A stretch of DNA of 64,000 nt from G963667855 sp963667855 (GCA_963667855.2 CAXXKI010000003.1:48088-112087), one strand, 5' to 3'; positions 19,087-27,608 are shown, counted from the stretch's first letter. Notes: generated by a model not told the origin, from the letters alone. A program made the numbers and translations.

Positions 19087-19392
19087 TCATAAATCCCGCT
19101 CCTGGCTTCGTGGTTTCTCCTTGAGGGATATCTCTTTTTCACCAATCCCCATATCTTTAAACGGAACCTTGAATCCCTTGAGCGTTCCGCATTCAGGACA
19201 GCGGGGAATCGATAAGCCACGCAAATCGTATCCGCAATGCAGGCAGATAGGGAGATCTTCTTCCTTGCGAAAACTACTTCTGTTTCTGCGCCAGCGGACG
19301 TATGTAATTATGATAATGAGAAACACCGGCGAGAGCACGAGTGCCAGCAATAAAGCACCGCTTATTATCCCTTGCCAGATAATGTTATCCAT
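19087..19392 (-). CDS. Small membrane protein with C-terminal zinc ribbon
   Basis: A 101-residue protein with one N-terminal membrane helix (A-L-L-L-A-L-V-L-S-P-V-F-L-I-I-I-I), a basic stretch, then C-L-H-C-G-Y-D-L-R-G and R-C-P-E-C-G, a four-cysteine zinc ribbon facing the cytoplasm by the positive-inside rule. This architecture is common in planctomycetes and has no assigned function. The ATG at 19392 follows an aaggtg site; the longer frame (to 19500) runs through the duplicated flank and is rejected. Relatives with the same ribbon occur at 30212, 49438 and 53067. Confidence 0.65.
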   Translation of the reverse strand: MDNIIWQGIISGALLLALVLSPVFLIIIITYVRWRRNRSSFRKEEDLPICLHCGYDLRGLSIPRCPECGTLKGFKVPFKDMGIGEKEISLKEKPRSQERDL

Positions 19393-19602
19393 AAAACACC
19401 TTGTGGTTAAACCATATTCGTATGCAAGCAGCTGTGGGTCGGGTGATTTACTCGACGCGTGTGCACATGCGTTCCACCGGATTGATATCCCGACCTGCAA
19501 ATTATCCGGGATCGTTATGCAGCTTCCGACGTTCCTTGTTAAAGTAGAGAAATACCAACCTATCGGAAATTTGAGATTTCAAATTTGAAATCTCGAATTT
19601 CC

Positions 19603-20973
19603 TTACCACCCGGCCTTGGCGTCAACATCTTTAGGATCAAACCGTACCGTCGGCCTGCTGGAACAGTCGGCCAGCTGCCTTGCCAGCACGCCCAGAACTG
19701 CCGAAGATAGCGTCGTTCCCTTGCGATCCACAATGTCGTACGTGTCTCCAGCGGAGTGGTAATACTTGGCTCCATCACCAAGCGTGCCGGCCAGGCTTAG
19801 AGCGCACACGCCCTGTTGCATGAACGGACCGTGATCGCTTGCTCCCCAACTCCATTCGGCGATTTCATTATCGATTTCGAAACCGGATAATCCGCGAATG
19901 TGCTCGTGGAGAAAGTCGTAAATCTCAGGGTGGCCGAACACGCCGTACTGATTGGGAATACCAGGCATGTCCACATTTATTACCGCGATGATGTTATCCA
20001 TCTCGTCCAGGTGGTTTTCCACATATGCCTTACTGCCGAACAAGCCGTGTTCTTCGCCCATGAACCAGATAAAACGTATGGTTCGGTCAGGCTTCCAGTC
20101 CAGGGCTGATAAGGCCCGGGCGGTTTCCAGAATGGTGACCGATCCGTTACCGTTGTCGATAGCCCCTTCGGCCAGGTGCCAGCTGTCCAGGTGGGCACAA
20201 AGTATGACCACTTCATCCGCGTGCGGACCGGTTCCCGGTATTTCCCCTACGACGTTATTGGGTTTGCACTGCCAGGATTTTGCGTTGACCTTCACGTTTA
20301 TCTTCACCGGCTTATTCTCTGCCAGCAGTTCGGTCAGCTTTTTCCCCGACGCGCCGGTAATCGCCACGCCCAGCTCCGGGCGCGGTTCACTATGACAGGT
20401 TCCCACCTGGGCCTGGTCTTCAAGGTGGGATATGTGCAGGATTCCAACCGCGTCGTGCTCAATGGCAGAGTGCATTTTACTGCCTCTGTGCGCTCCGCCC
20501 CTCTTGGCCATTACAAACCTGCCCTTTATCTCCTCACTGTGGTTTTCAAAATCTTCCGGTAAACCTTTACCTATATCCACGACCTCGGCCGTTACCCCAT
20601 CTTCAGGAGTACTCATGGTGTTTCCCAAAGCATACGAACCTTCCAGAACCAGGGGTTCGTCGCTCAGAACGGTCACCACTGTTTCGTAATCCTGCCAGGT
20701 GAGCATCTCAAACGGTTCGAAATGTACGTTGGCGAGTCCGTACTCCCGCAGCTTGCCCGCTACAAACTTTTCCGCCTTATGTCCGTTCTCCGATCCGCTG
20801 AGCCTGCCACCGGGCATGGCTAATGCTCGCAAATTGCTGGAGAATTCGCTGTTGACCATGACTTCGGCAATGACCTGCCGGTCGAGCTGTGTGGTTTGAG
20901 GTTGATGACAGCCGGTGACAAAAGCAGTTGCCGCGGCTACCAAAACGGTCGTTTGAAATATAGATTTCGTCAT
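19603..20973 (-). CDS. M28 family zinc aminopeptidase/carboxypeptidase, lipoprotein
   Basis: A 456-residue metallopeptidase of clan MH (M28, carboxypeptidase Q-like). The N-terminus is a lipoprotein signal ending F-V-T-G-C. A PA-type insert occupies roughly residues 115-210. The dinuclear zinc site is complete: C-A-H-L-D-S-W with the His ligand, then G-A-I-D-N-G (bridging Asp), W-F-M-G-E-E-H-G (catalytic Glu and Glu ligand), N-V-D-M-P-G (Asp) and Y-H-S-A-G-D-T (His). It probably hydrolyses peptides at the cell surface. The ATG at 20973 has aggag six bases upstream; a longer frame to 21093 lacks signals. Its 3-prime end and flank are duplicated at 18741-18992. Confidence 0.9.
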   Translation of the reverse strand: MTKSIFQTTVLVAAATAFVTGCHQPQTTQLDRQVIAEVMVNSEFSSNLRALAMPGGRLSGSENGHKAEKFVAGKLREYGLANVHFEPFEMLTWQDYETVVTVLSDEPLVLEGSYALGNTMSTPEDGVTAEVVDIGKGLPEDFENHSEEIKGRFVMAKRGGAHRGSKMHSAIEHDAVGILHISHLEDQAQVGTCHSEPRPELGVAITGASGKKLTELLAENKPVKINVKVNAKSWQCKPNNVVGEIPGTGPHADEVVILCAHLDSWHLAEGAIDNGNGSVTILETARALSALDWKPDRTIRFIWFMGEEHGLFGSKAYVENHLDEMDNIIAVINVDMPGIPNQYGVFGHPEIYDFLHEHIRGLSGFEIDNEIAEWSWGASDHGPFMQQGVCALSLAGTLGDGAKYYHSAGDTYDIVDRKGTTLSSAVLGVLARQLADCSSRPTVRFDPKDVDAKAGW

Positions 20974-21133
20974 TAGCAGCTCCTGAGTGAGAAATTCGGT
21001 TACCAGATTATAGTAAAAACAGAGAGAAGCTGGTAAAGGAGTGTCTGTGTAAAATGGTAGAGCAAAGAAGCGAGTCGACAGGTGAATGCACATATAACCC
21101 GGTTGTTCACGTTAATCTATCTGGAGAACAGGT

Positions 21134-21379
21134 ATGTATGGAAAACTGGCTTTTGCTTTTAGTTTCACTCCGATTGTTGGCCTATGGCTGATGAGCCGTT
21201 TCGGCTGAGGTCATCCGCTTCGATTGCTCGGTACGGGCATTGCTTTCTTTGGAGCGTGGTTGACCTTTGCCTATGCGGGTAAGGCTTTGACCAGCGGTGT
21301 TGATCGCGGATTCGCCCGAGCAGCACAAATCATGGTCGTTCTTGTACTGCTGGCGTTTATTTTGTTGCCCTATTGTTAA
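21134..21379 (+). pseudogene. Small membrane protein gene with an in-frame TGA
   Basis: From an ATG with a ggag site seven bases upstream, the frame reads a hydrophobic segment (K-L-A-F-A-F-S-F-T-P-I-V-G-L-W-L-M-S-R-F-G), meets TGA at 21206, and continues in the same frame for 56 more codons with two further membrane-like segments (G-T-G-I-A-F-F-G-A-W-L-T-F-A-Y and I-M-V-V-L-V-L-L-A-F-I-L-L-P-Y-C) to TAA. The continuity suggests an 81-codon membrane protein interrupted by one nonsense change (TGG to TGA would restore W). No obvious SECIS hairpin follows, so selenocysteine is unlikely. It diverges from the M28 peptidase gene. Confidence 0.55.
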
Positions 21380-21439
21380 AAACATGTTTCAGCCGGGTAT
21401 GCCATTCATACTGTTACTCTTTGCGGGGAAGAATTATTC

Positions 21440-22102
21440 ATGGCCAAGGTTAAAGATTCAAGTAATCCGGAAAACTGGAAGAAGATGTGCCCCAAGGTGA
21501 TCCTGGAGGGAACCCGTCTTACGCATAAAACAGAAATAGCGTTTACCCTCAACGAGCATTCGGGTTTCGTCGGACCGCGAAAATACCGCTACCACTCACC
21601 GCTGATCTCTGGCGAGTGGTGTGCGTTTACCAATCATCCCTGGGGCCGGGGCCTGATAAATTTTAACGAAGACGAAGAGGAGCAGGCCATGGAAACCTAT
21701 CGAACATGGGCGCGGCTCTTTGAACTGCAGAAATACTATTCCTGGATAATCGACCGGTTTCATATCTCAACGAAAGCGCACCAGAAGAAAGCCCGCGGTG
21801 TGGATTATGATTTTTTCTGGCTGGAAGAGCGACTGGCGAATCTTGGATTTTGCTTAATATTCTGCACCCGTTCGCCGGAGTCGTTTGCCGCCGCCCGTAA
21901 AGAGCGGCTTAAAGTGTCGGGTAACCCAGCCCAGTACGACTGTCTGGATACGTTTGTCGCGGAGCAGGAAGCCATGAAAAAAATCGTGGACAAGTCGATT
22001 TTGCCGACTTTTGTTCTCGATATTTCGGATGATGATATTCCCGCCGCCGCCGATCGTATAGCCGAATGGCTTGAAAAAACTGGGGGACTGTGGTGCAAGT
22101 AG
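21440..22102 (+). CDS. P-loop kinase-like protein (thymidylate-kinase fold)
   Basis: A 220-residue protein resembling deoxynucleoside/thymidylate-kinase-like P-loop proteins. An N-terminal strand leads to E-G-T-R-L-T-H-K-T-E, in the position of Walker A (E-G-x-D-x-x-G-K-S/T) but with His in place of the usual Gly before Lys. A downstream D-R-F-H-I-S matches the kinase DR(F/S)H motif, and F-C-T-R-S-P-E-S-F-A-A-A-R-K-E-R-L resembles a LID/base-recognition region. The fold call is an inference; the substrate is not visible. The ATG has a ggggaag site about ten bases upstream. It follows the interrupted membrane gene on the same strand. Confidence 0.6.
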   Translation: MAKVKDSSNPENWKKMCPKVILEGTRLTHKTEIAFTLNEHSGFVGPRKYRYHSPLISGEWCAFTNHPWGRGLINFNEDEEEQAMETYRTWARLFELQKYYSWIIDRFHISTKAHQKKARGVDYDFFWLEERLANLGFCLIFCTRSPESFAAARKERLKVSGNPAQYDCLDTFVAEQEAMKKIVDKSILPTFVLDISDDDIPAAADRIAEWLEKTGGLWCK

Positions 22103-22268
22103 AATTTCCGGTGAATTTTGTAGGAGTCAAGTTGAGATCTGGACCGGATGGGGAGTTGAATTGCTGGCGGTAAATCATTAAGCTGGTAATTCGGTAACGG
22201 GCGCGTTGGGTATAATCATTTAGGGGCAGGCTGTTTGGCTGCAGCCTTTTTGCGGAACGAGGAAACAC

Positions 22269-22688
22269 ATGAAAATTCTATTCGGATTACTCTTACTCGG
22301 TGGTGGACTGTTTGCGGTTTTGCACTTTACCGGTACTTTCGATTTCGATCCGGCACAGCAGGCGAAAGACGCCCGGGCGGCGATCGCCCCCGGCATGTCC
22401 TGGAAGAAAGTCGTCGCCGGTGCCGGTGCCCCGAAAAAGTATTGTATCTACATTGTGCAGAAGAAAATGGTTGATGGAACGGAAATAGAATTTGCCAAGC
22501 CAGGTCCGGAAGTGAATTATGACGAGCAGGCTATCGCTTCCCGGGTTGATGACGGTAGTTTTCCCGTTGGCTTCAGCTTCTTCTATAGGTTTTCCAATGC
22601 TGATGCGTTTGAGGTCAAGTTCGATGAATACGGCGATGTGACCATGGTCCAGGATTTGGTGACCATGAAAGATCTGCTGGATCTCTAG
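22269..22688 (+). CDS. Membrane-anchored BamE/SmpA-like small protein
   Basis: A 139-residue protein with an N-terminal membrane or signal segment (I-L-F-G-L-L-L-L-G-G-G-L-F-A-V-L), then a single domain with A-I-A-P-G-M-S-W-K-K-V-V-A-G-A-G-A-P and a final beta hairpin (F-E-V-K-F-D-E-Y-G-D-V-T). The pattern 'GMsxxxVvxxxGxP ... F.xdGxV' is that of the SmpA/OmlA (BamE-like) fold. There is no lipobox, so it is anchored by its helix. Its end overlaps the convergent fmt gene by four bases. The role is unknown; it may be an envelope protein. Confidence 0.55.
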   Translation: MKILFGLLLLGGGLFAVLHFTGTFDFDPAQQAKDARAAIAPGMSWKKVVAGAGAPKKYCIYIVQKKMVDGTEIEFAKPGPEVNYDEQAIASRVDDGSFPVGFSFFYRFSNADAFEVKFDEYGDVTMVQDLVTMKDLLDL

Positions 22689-23653
22689 GCCATTTCAATA
22701 GTGATAAACCGGTCGCCGGGTTTTGCGTGTCGGCCGTTTACGAAATCCTGGAAAGACATGGCCCGTTTACCCGCTGGCTGGATTTCCAGTATCTCCAGAT
22801 AACCTTTACCTGTAGCTACGTAGAGCCGGTAGTCGAGAACTCCCGGCTCTTCTTTTACCTCGGCACAATCATCCGCAGCACGGGCCATGGCCAGCGTGAC
22901 CCGTTCCGGATTGCCCGTCTCCCCGGAAACGAATTCGCACTTCGCTCCCGGCCAACTCCATAATCCGTTTATGGTATTAGCCAGTTGGTCCGCGTTATCC
23001 GTAAAACGGAGATAGCCGTCCTCTTTTTTCAGCTTCGGAGCAAGGGTGGCCAGACTGTCATCCTGCGGCTCGGGCTCCTGCGGCGGGTCGCTTTGCAATT
23101 GTTGCAAGGTTGCGTTTACCGCATCGACACCGACGCGAGCCAGCCGGTCGTGCAATTCGCAGGCGCGTTCCTCCGGCTTGGTAAGCGTCCATCGCTGAAC
23201 ATATACCGGTCCGGCATCCATACGATCCACAAGCCGAAACGTGGTTACCCCAACCTTCTCCCTGCCATCCATGATCGCACGCTGAAACGGTGCCGCTCCA
23301 CGGTATTCCGGCAGGAGGGAGGCGTGAAGGTTAATGCACTGGTGGCGAAACAGCTCGCGGACCTCGCTGCTTATTTTCTGACCAAAGGCAATGACCAGGC
23401 CCAACTCCGCGTTATAGGTTTTCAGGCGATCGATCAATTCGGGGCGATTGACGTTGTCGGTCGCGATGACGTCCAGTCCAAGATTAATGGCTTCGGCTTT
23501 TACCGGAGTGGGCTTGGCTTTTTTCCCCCGCCCCGCACTTCTGTCCGGTTGAGTTACTACGCATACGACCTGGTGTTCTCCGTGATCAGGATCGGTCAGG
23601 GACTGTATAGTGGGAATGGCGAAATCGCCGGAAGCGAAGAGGATGATTCGCAT
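22685..23653 (-). CDS. fmt: Methionyl-tRNA formyltransferase
   Basis: Fmt formylates initiator Met-tRNA using 10-formyltetrahydrofolate. The 322-residue length is typical. The N-terminus I-I-L-F-A-S-G-D-F-A and the active-site region I-N-L-H-A-S-L-L-P-E-Y-R-G-A-A-P-F-Q-R-A-I are diagnostic, with R-M-D-A-G-P-V providing the conserved Asp. A C-terminal OB-like domain (residues about 215-320) binds tRNA. It lies 7 bases downstream of def on the same strand, the classic def-fmt operon linking formylation and deformylation. Confidence 0.97.
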   Translation of the reverse strand: MRIILFASGDFAIPTIQSLTDPDHGEHQVVCVVTQPDRSAGRGKKAKPTPVKAEAINLGLDVIATDNVNRPELIDRLKTYNAELGLVIAFGQKISSEVRELFRHQCINLHASLLPEYRGAAPFQRAIMDGREKVGVTTFRLVDRMDAGPVYVQRWTLTKPEERACELHDRLARVGVDAVNATLQQLQSDPPQEPEPQDDSLATLAPKLKKEDGYLRFTDNADQLANTINGLWSWPGAKCEFVSGETGNPERVTLAMARAADDCAEVKEEPGVLDYRLYVATGKGYLEILEIQPAGKRAMSFQDFVNGRHAKPGDRFITIEMA

Positions 23654-23660
23654 GGATGTT

Positions 23661-24218
23661 TTACCTCCGGCTTGTTTTGCGGTGCGATTTTCTTTTTCTC
23701 GAAAACTTTTCGGTCAGTTCTTTTAGCGATCTCCGATTGGCTATTTCCTCGGCGGAGGACATGTAGTCGATAATCATTCGACCCTCGAGATGGTCGTATT
23801 CGTGTTGCCAGATTCTGGCCGGTAACCCTTCCCCTCTCATTCTATAGACGCTGCCATCGGGCGTTTGCGCTTCCAGTTCGGCCGTCAGCGCTCGCTTGAC
23901 CTGAACATTCACTCCGCAAAGCGAGAGGCAACCCTCCTCCATCTCCTCAAGTTTTTCGAGGTTTTCCAATTTCGGATTTATGGAGACGTGGTTGTCTTCC
24001 GGATCGCCGGTGGGATTCCATACGAAGATCCGCAGCGCTAGTCCGACCTGCGGACCGGCCAACCCTACCCCTCGGCCATCGTGCATCATTTGCCACATCT
24101 TTTCGGTCAGTAGCTGTAGCTCCTCGCCGAATTCTTCTATAGGCTGACACTTCTTCCGCAGTACCGGGTCGGGATAAGATACGATTTTTAGTTTTTCGAT
24201 TTCCTGTTTCGTAATCAA
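23661..24218 (-). CDS. def: Peptide deformylase
   Basis: This metalloenzyme removes the formyl group from nascent proteins. All three signature motifs are present in 185 residues: G-V-G-L-A-G-P-Q-V-G, E-E-G-C-L-S-L (Cys metal ligand) and W-Q-H-E-Y-D-H-L-E-G (HExxH with two His ligands and catalytic Glu). The C-terminus is a basic extension of about 20 residues. It is the first gene of a def-fmt operon. No clear promoter is seen upstream on the minus strand; the divergent TPR gene has one at 24272. Confidence 0.97.
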   Translation of the reverse strand: MITKQEIEKLKIVSYPDPVLRKKCQPIEEFGEELQLLTEKMWQMMHDGRGVGLAGPQVGLALRIFVWNPTGDPEDNHVSINPKLENLEKLEEMEEGCLSLCGVNVQVKRALTAELEAQTPDGSVYRMRGEGLPARIWQHEYDHLEGRMIIDYMSSAEEIANRRSLKELTEKFSRKRKSHRKTSRR

Positions 24219-24271
24219 TGGAATACCGTCAGCTTTTTGTTATCAGTGTAGCAACCGATTGACCGATCATC

Positions 24272-24299
24272 TTGACATCAAGCGGGTAAACGCTATCAT
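24272..24299 (+). promoter_or_regulatory. Sigma70-type promoter upstream of the TPR gene
   Basis: TTGACA at 24272-24277 and TATCAT at 24294-24299 are separated by 16 bases. The site lies about 205 bases before the TPR protein start and points towards it. Confidence 0.55.
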
Positions 24300-24504
24300 G
24301 TTACTTTGCCGTAACGACCTTATTGACAAGGATTAAGGTTTACAAAGGCAATGTACTACTCAGCTTGTAACGAGTCAATCCCGTAAGATTCTATGGCGGT
24401 TGGCTTGTTCCAATCAAACAGGACGCACTAACCGCGAGGGTCGAAATAACACCTCCTTGAGGTTTATCGGCCGTCGTCGCGAGAGAGTTCGCTCGGGAAT
24501 ATTA

Positions 24505-25947
24505 ATGAGCCAGGATACACCAACACCAGATCCGCAAGACAGTGAAAACGCCCGCTACGAAGTAACGGACGCCAAGAGAAAATCGGCTGCCAAGTGGTTT
24601 GCTCAGGCTAAAAAACTGGTTGAGCAAAGAAACTACGATTACGCAATTAAATCGTTCATTGAGGGGCTGACACTCAATCCGGAAGCTATTGAAGAGGGTT
24701 ATATTCCTCTTCGTGGGTGTGCCGTGGCTCGCTGGCAGACCGGCGGCAAGAAGGCCGGCACCATGGATAAACTGAAATACTCCATGACCACTAAGGATCC
24801 GGTCAAGGGGTTGGTGAACGCGGCCTGGCGATATGCTCATGATCCAACCGATCTTGATGCTGCCGAGGGTATGTTCAAAAACGCTAACAAATCGCATTGC
24901 GATGCGGCCCTGGCTTGGATCGGGCCTATATTCCGGGAACTCCTCGATAAGAAACCCGTTCCCAAAAAATATACCTTGATAAAAGAGATCTACGAAGAGT
25001 GCGGCGATAGGTGCCAGGCTCGGGGAGAAACGACCCAAGCCGCAAGTGCCTATGAGGCCGGTATAAACGCTCTTGATCAACAGAAAAACGTCGATCCCAA
25101 AAATAGAGGCCTCGACAATATCATTCGCGATTTGTCCACTAAACTGACAATCCTCAAGGGGAATTACCAGAACGCAACCGACTTCAAGGATAGTATCCTA
25201 GATAAGGAAGAGCAGGCTAAACTGCACGATGATGAGAGACTCGTTCAGGGAGCCGATCGGCTGTCAGAGCTGATTGCTGCGGCGAAGGCCGATATGGAGG
25301 CCAACCCTGAAGTGGATGCCAAGGTCATTACCTATGTTGATCGGTTGTGCAAAGATGAGAGCGATGAGCACGAAAAATTGGCTATTAAAGTGCTTTTAGA
25401 AAAATACAAGGGAGGCGGTAATTATCGGTTCAAGCAGCGAGCTGATGATATCTCCATTCGCCAGATGGGACGCCACGCTCGAAAGGCGAAAGCGGCCGGC
25501 GACGCTGAGAAGTACAAAGAGCTTGCTCGACGCCGAGTTGCTTATGAATTAAAGACTTACGAAGAACGGGTCCAGAAGTATCCCACCGATTTGCGGATGA
25601 AATACGAATTAGCCCGCAGATTGTTCCAGATTCGCAAATTCGACGATGCGATCCCCTTGTTTCAGCAGGCTCGAGCGGATTCCAAGGTTCGAAATAGCTG
25701 TTCTTTGTACCTGGGGCGGTGTTTTTATGAGAAAGAGTTCTATTCTCAGGGGATCAGCGTTCTTGAAACGGCCATTGCCGATTACGAGTTGACCGATACC
25801 GATGTGGCCAAAGGAATGCGGTATTGGCTGGGCAGATTGCAGGAATCGGCCGGAAAAACAGATTCTGCGGTCGAGACCTATGGAAAACTTTTACAGATCG
25901 ATTATAACTATCTAGACGTTCGTAATAGACTTGAAGGTTTAAAGTAG
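24505..25947 (+). CDS. Cytoplasmic TPR-repeat protein
   Basis: A 480-residue protein without signal peptide or membrane helix, built of helical repeats. An N-terminal repeat (W-F-A-Q-A-K-K-L-V-E-Q-R-N-Y-D-Y-A) and C-terminal repeats (residues about 375-478, with R-R-L-F-Q-I-R-K-F-D-D-A-I and Y-L-G-R-C-F-Y-E-K-E-F) match tetratricopeptide consensus; the middle is highly charged and lysine-rich. It probably acts as a scaffold. Conserved synteny with rpsT immediately downstream (80 bases) is plausible but not proven. The frame extends 35 codons upstream of the ATG at 24505, but that part is arginine-rich and unlike the body, so the internal ATG is preferred. Confidence 0.75.
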   Translation: MSQDTPTPDPQDSENARYEVTDAKRKSAAKWFAQAKKLVEQRNYDYAIKSFIEGLTLNPEAIEEGYIPLRGCAVARWQTGGKKAGTMDKLKYSMTTKDPVKGLVNAAWRYAHDPTDLDAAEGMFKNANKSHCDAALAWIGPIFRELLDKKPVPKKYTLIKEIYEECGDRCQARGETTQAASAYEAGINALDQQKNVDPKNRGLDNIIRDLSTKLTILKGNYQNATDFKDSILDKEEQAKLHDDERLVQGADRLSELIAAAKADMEANPEVDAKVITYVDRLCKDESDEHEKLAIKVLLEKYKGGGNYRFKQRADDISIRQMGRHARKAKAAGDAEKYKELARRRVAYELKTYEERVQKYPTDLRMKYELARRLFQIRKFDDAIPLFQQARADSKVRNSCSLYLGRCFYEKEFYSQGISVLETAIADYELTDTDVAKGMRYWLGRLQESAGKTDSAVETYGKLLQIDYNYLDVRNRLEGLK

Positions 25948-26026
25948 ACTGTCTGCCTGAACGCTGGCTGGATTCGATGAGTCTGGCCTTTTTGTTCGGG
26001 GATGTTGAAAAACTGGAGACCGTAGC

Positions 26027-26305
26027 GTGGCTCATTCGCTATCAGCAAAGAAACGTATTCGTCAGAACGAAGTCCGTCGTGCTCGTAACGTTGCACGCAA
26101 GTCGGCGATCAAAACCCAGGTTCGTAAGTTCGAAGATGCTCTTAAAGCACACGATCTGGAAAAAGCCGAGGCCGAACTTCGTGTAGTTCGCAAGAAGCTT
26201 GATCAAGTCAGTGAGACCAGCGTAATGCACAAGAACGCTGCTGCTCGTCGCAAGTCTCGTTTGACCAAGCGTCTTAATAAGGCGATGGCTACTGCCCAGG
26301 GTTAA
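26027..26305 (+). CDS. rpsT: 30S ribosomal protein S20
   Basis: A 92-residue highly basic helical protein with the S20 pattern: A-H-S-L-S-A-K-K-R-I-R-Q-N at the start, K-T-Q-V-R-K-F in the first long helix, and M-H-K-N-A-A-A-R-R-K-S-R-L-T-K-R-L near the end. It binds 16S rRNA in 30S assembly. It starts with GTG, preceded by ggag eight bases upstream; a non-ATG start is common for rpsT in several bacteria and may lower translation. A hairpin terminator lies about 40 bases downstream. Confidence 0.97.
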   Translation: MAHSLSAKKRIRQNEVRRARNVARKSAIKTQVRKFEDALKAHDLEKAEAELRVVRKKLDQVSETSVMHKNAAARRKSRLTKRLNKAMATAQG

Positions 26306-26343
26306 TCTCAGGGGTTGGTGGTTGTTTCGAATAGTCGGTTTAT

Positions 26344-26369
26344 CGGGTGGCTTTAAGTCGCCCGTTTTT
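26344..26369 (+). terminator. Rho-independent terminator after rpsT
   Basis: The stem cgggtggc/gtcgcccg (with G-U pairs) closes a 5-base loop and is followed by ttttt. It lies between rpsT and the TlyA-like gene. Confidence 0.7.
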
Positions 26370-26410
26370 CATGCGCACAGTTTTTTCGGGTTTTAGTGGC
26401 GGGTTTGCTG

Positions 26411-26974
26411 ATGGCCAAGAAGGAATCAGGGAGATTCGTTTCTCGTGGCGGAGATAAACTGGACGCCGCGATACAGGCTTTTGGTGTAGAACCGCAAGGG
26501 TTAGTCTGTGCCGATCTGGGTTGTAATGTTGGTGGTTTTACAGATTGTCTTCTCCAGTACGGGGCATCCAAAGTTTACGCGATCGATACAGGCTACGGGG
26601 AGTTGGCCTGGACTCTGCGAAAGGATCCCCGAGTGGTGGTTATGGAGAGGACCAATGCTCTCCATGTGCAATTGCCGGAAAAGGTGTCACTGGTATCGGT
26701 CGATGTCGCCTGGACCAGGCAGCATTTGATTCTTCCTGCGGCACTGGATCTTCTGGAGCCCGGGGGCAAGGTTGTCACTCTCATCAAAACCCATTACGAA
26801 GCAGAAAAATCAGAGCTTAAGCGGGGCATACTGGCTTCCGAAAATGTGGATCAAGTACTCGATATCGTTCGGCAACGGCTTGAAATCGCAGGTATCAATT
26901 TGAAAGACATGATAGAGAGTCCGATCAGGGGGCGGAAAGGAAACCGTGAGTTTTTAGCCTTGATCGTTCCGTAA
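26411..26974 (+). CDS. TlyA/FtsJ-family methyltransferase lacking the S4 domain
   Basis: The 187-residue product matches the catalytic half of TlyA-type rRNA 2-prime-O-methyltransferases/hemolysin A: F-V-S-R-G-G-D-K-L-D-A-A, then C-A-D-L-G-C-N-V-G-G-F-T-D-C-L-L-Q (SAM motif), Y-A-I-D-T-G-Y-G-E-L-A-W and R-V-V-V-M-E-R-T-N-A. The usual N-terminal S4 RNA-binding domain of about 60 residues is absent, and where TlyA has D-V-S-F-I-S and K-P-Q-F-E this protein has D-V-A-W-T-R and K-T-H-Y-E, keeping Asp, Lys and Glu. It may methylate RNA with a different mode of recognition. The upstream GTG at 26396 is an alternative start. Confidence 0.85.
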   Translation: MAKKESGRFVSRGGDKLDAAIQAFGVEPQGLVCADLGCNVGGFTDCLLQYGASKVYAIDTGYGELAWTLRKDPRVVVMERTNALHVQLPEKVSLVSVDVAWTRQHLILPAALDLLEPGGKVVTLIKTHYEAEKSELKRGILASENVDQVLDIVRQRLEIAGINLKDMIESPIRGRKGNREFLALIVP

Positions 26975-27146
26975 GCCGTGGACGTTCAATTCGATTTTCA
27001 GGAAACGAAGCAGCCGCTTTTTTCTTTACGGCTAAATATCCGGCCGGTACTTTGTTTTAGCCGATTACATAAAGAAGATTCGCGATGAACGTGCCAGGGG
27101 CGGTGTGCGTCCTGTGTTCATACTGTATTGGAAAGGATGGAATGCA

Positions 27147-27608
27147 GTGATTGAGACCATGGTGCAGTATTCGGTTTTCATGGCTAATAAACCCGGTTTG
27201 TTGGGGAAGATCTGCCGTGCACTGGCTGCGGCAAAGATCAATATAGTTGCCTTGACAATGATGGATTCCACTGAACACGGGGTGCTGAGGATAGTAGGTA
27301 AGAATCCGGAAAAAACCAAGGCAACACTTGATGAATTCAATCTTTCCATGACCAAAACAGATGTCCTGGCGGTTACCATGCCCAACCGTCCCGGAGCGGT
27401 CGCTGATATCTGCGAGAAACTTTCGGCCGCTCGTATCCCCATTTCCTACCTCTACTCCACTACCGGCGGTGCGGGGGGAAAAGCGATAGGTATTTTCAAA
27501 GTCCAGAACATGGCCAAGGCCGAGAAAATTCTGACTCAGAAAGCCAGCCACAGCCGGGATATGAAGAAGCAGCTGCGCAACAGACAACGTGCGACCGGCG
27601 GTAAATAG
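27147..27608 (+). CDS. Tandem ACT domain protein
   Basis: A 153-residue protein with two ACT-like domains. The first begins Q-Y-S-V-F-M-A-N-K-P-G-L-L-G-K-I-C and the second V-L-A-V-T-M-P-N-R-P-G-A-V-A-D-I-C, both with the N-K/R-P-G loop that usually binds an amino acid. A glycine-rich T-T-G-G-A-G-G segment follows, and the C-terminus is basic. It lacks a catalytic domain, so it is probably an amino-acid-responsive regulator. The GTG at 27147 has an aaggatgg site six bases upstream; ATG at 27159 is an alternative. It is a single gene. Confidence 0.8.
   Translation: MIETMVQYSVFMANKPGLLGKICRALAAAKINIVALTMMDSTEHGVLRIVGKNPEKTKATLDEFNLSMTKTDVLAVTMPNRPGAVADICEKLSAARIPISYLYSTTGGAGGKAIGIFKVQNMAKAEKILTQKASHSRDMKKQLRNRQRATGGK

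Noticed and set aside
21206..21208. Selenocysteine codon
   Set aside because: No bacterial SECIS-like hairpin is evident just downstream, and no selenoprotein family is recognised. A TGG to TGA nonsense change is simpler.
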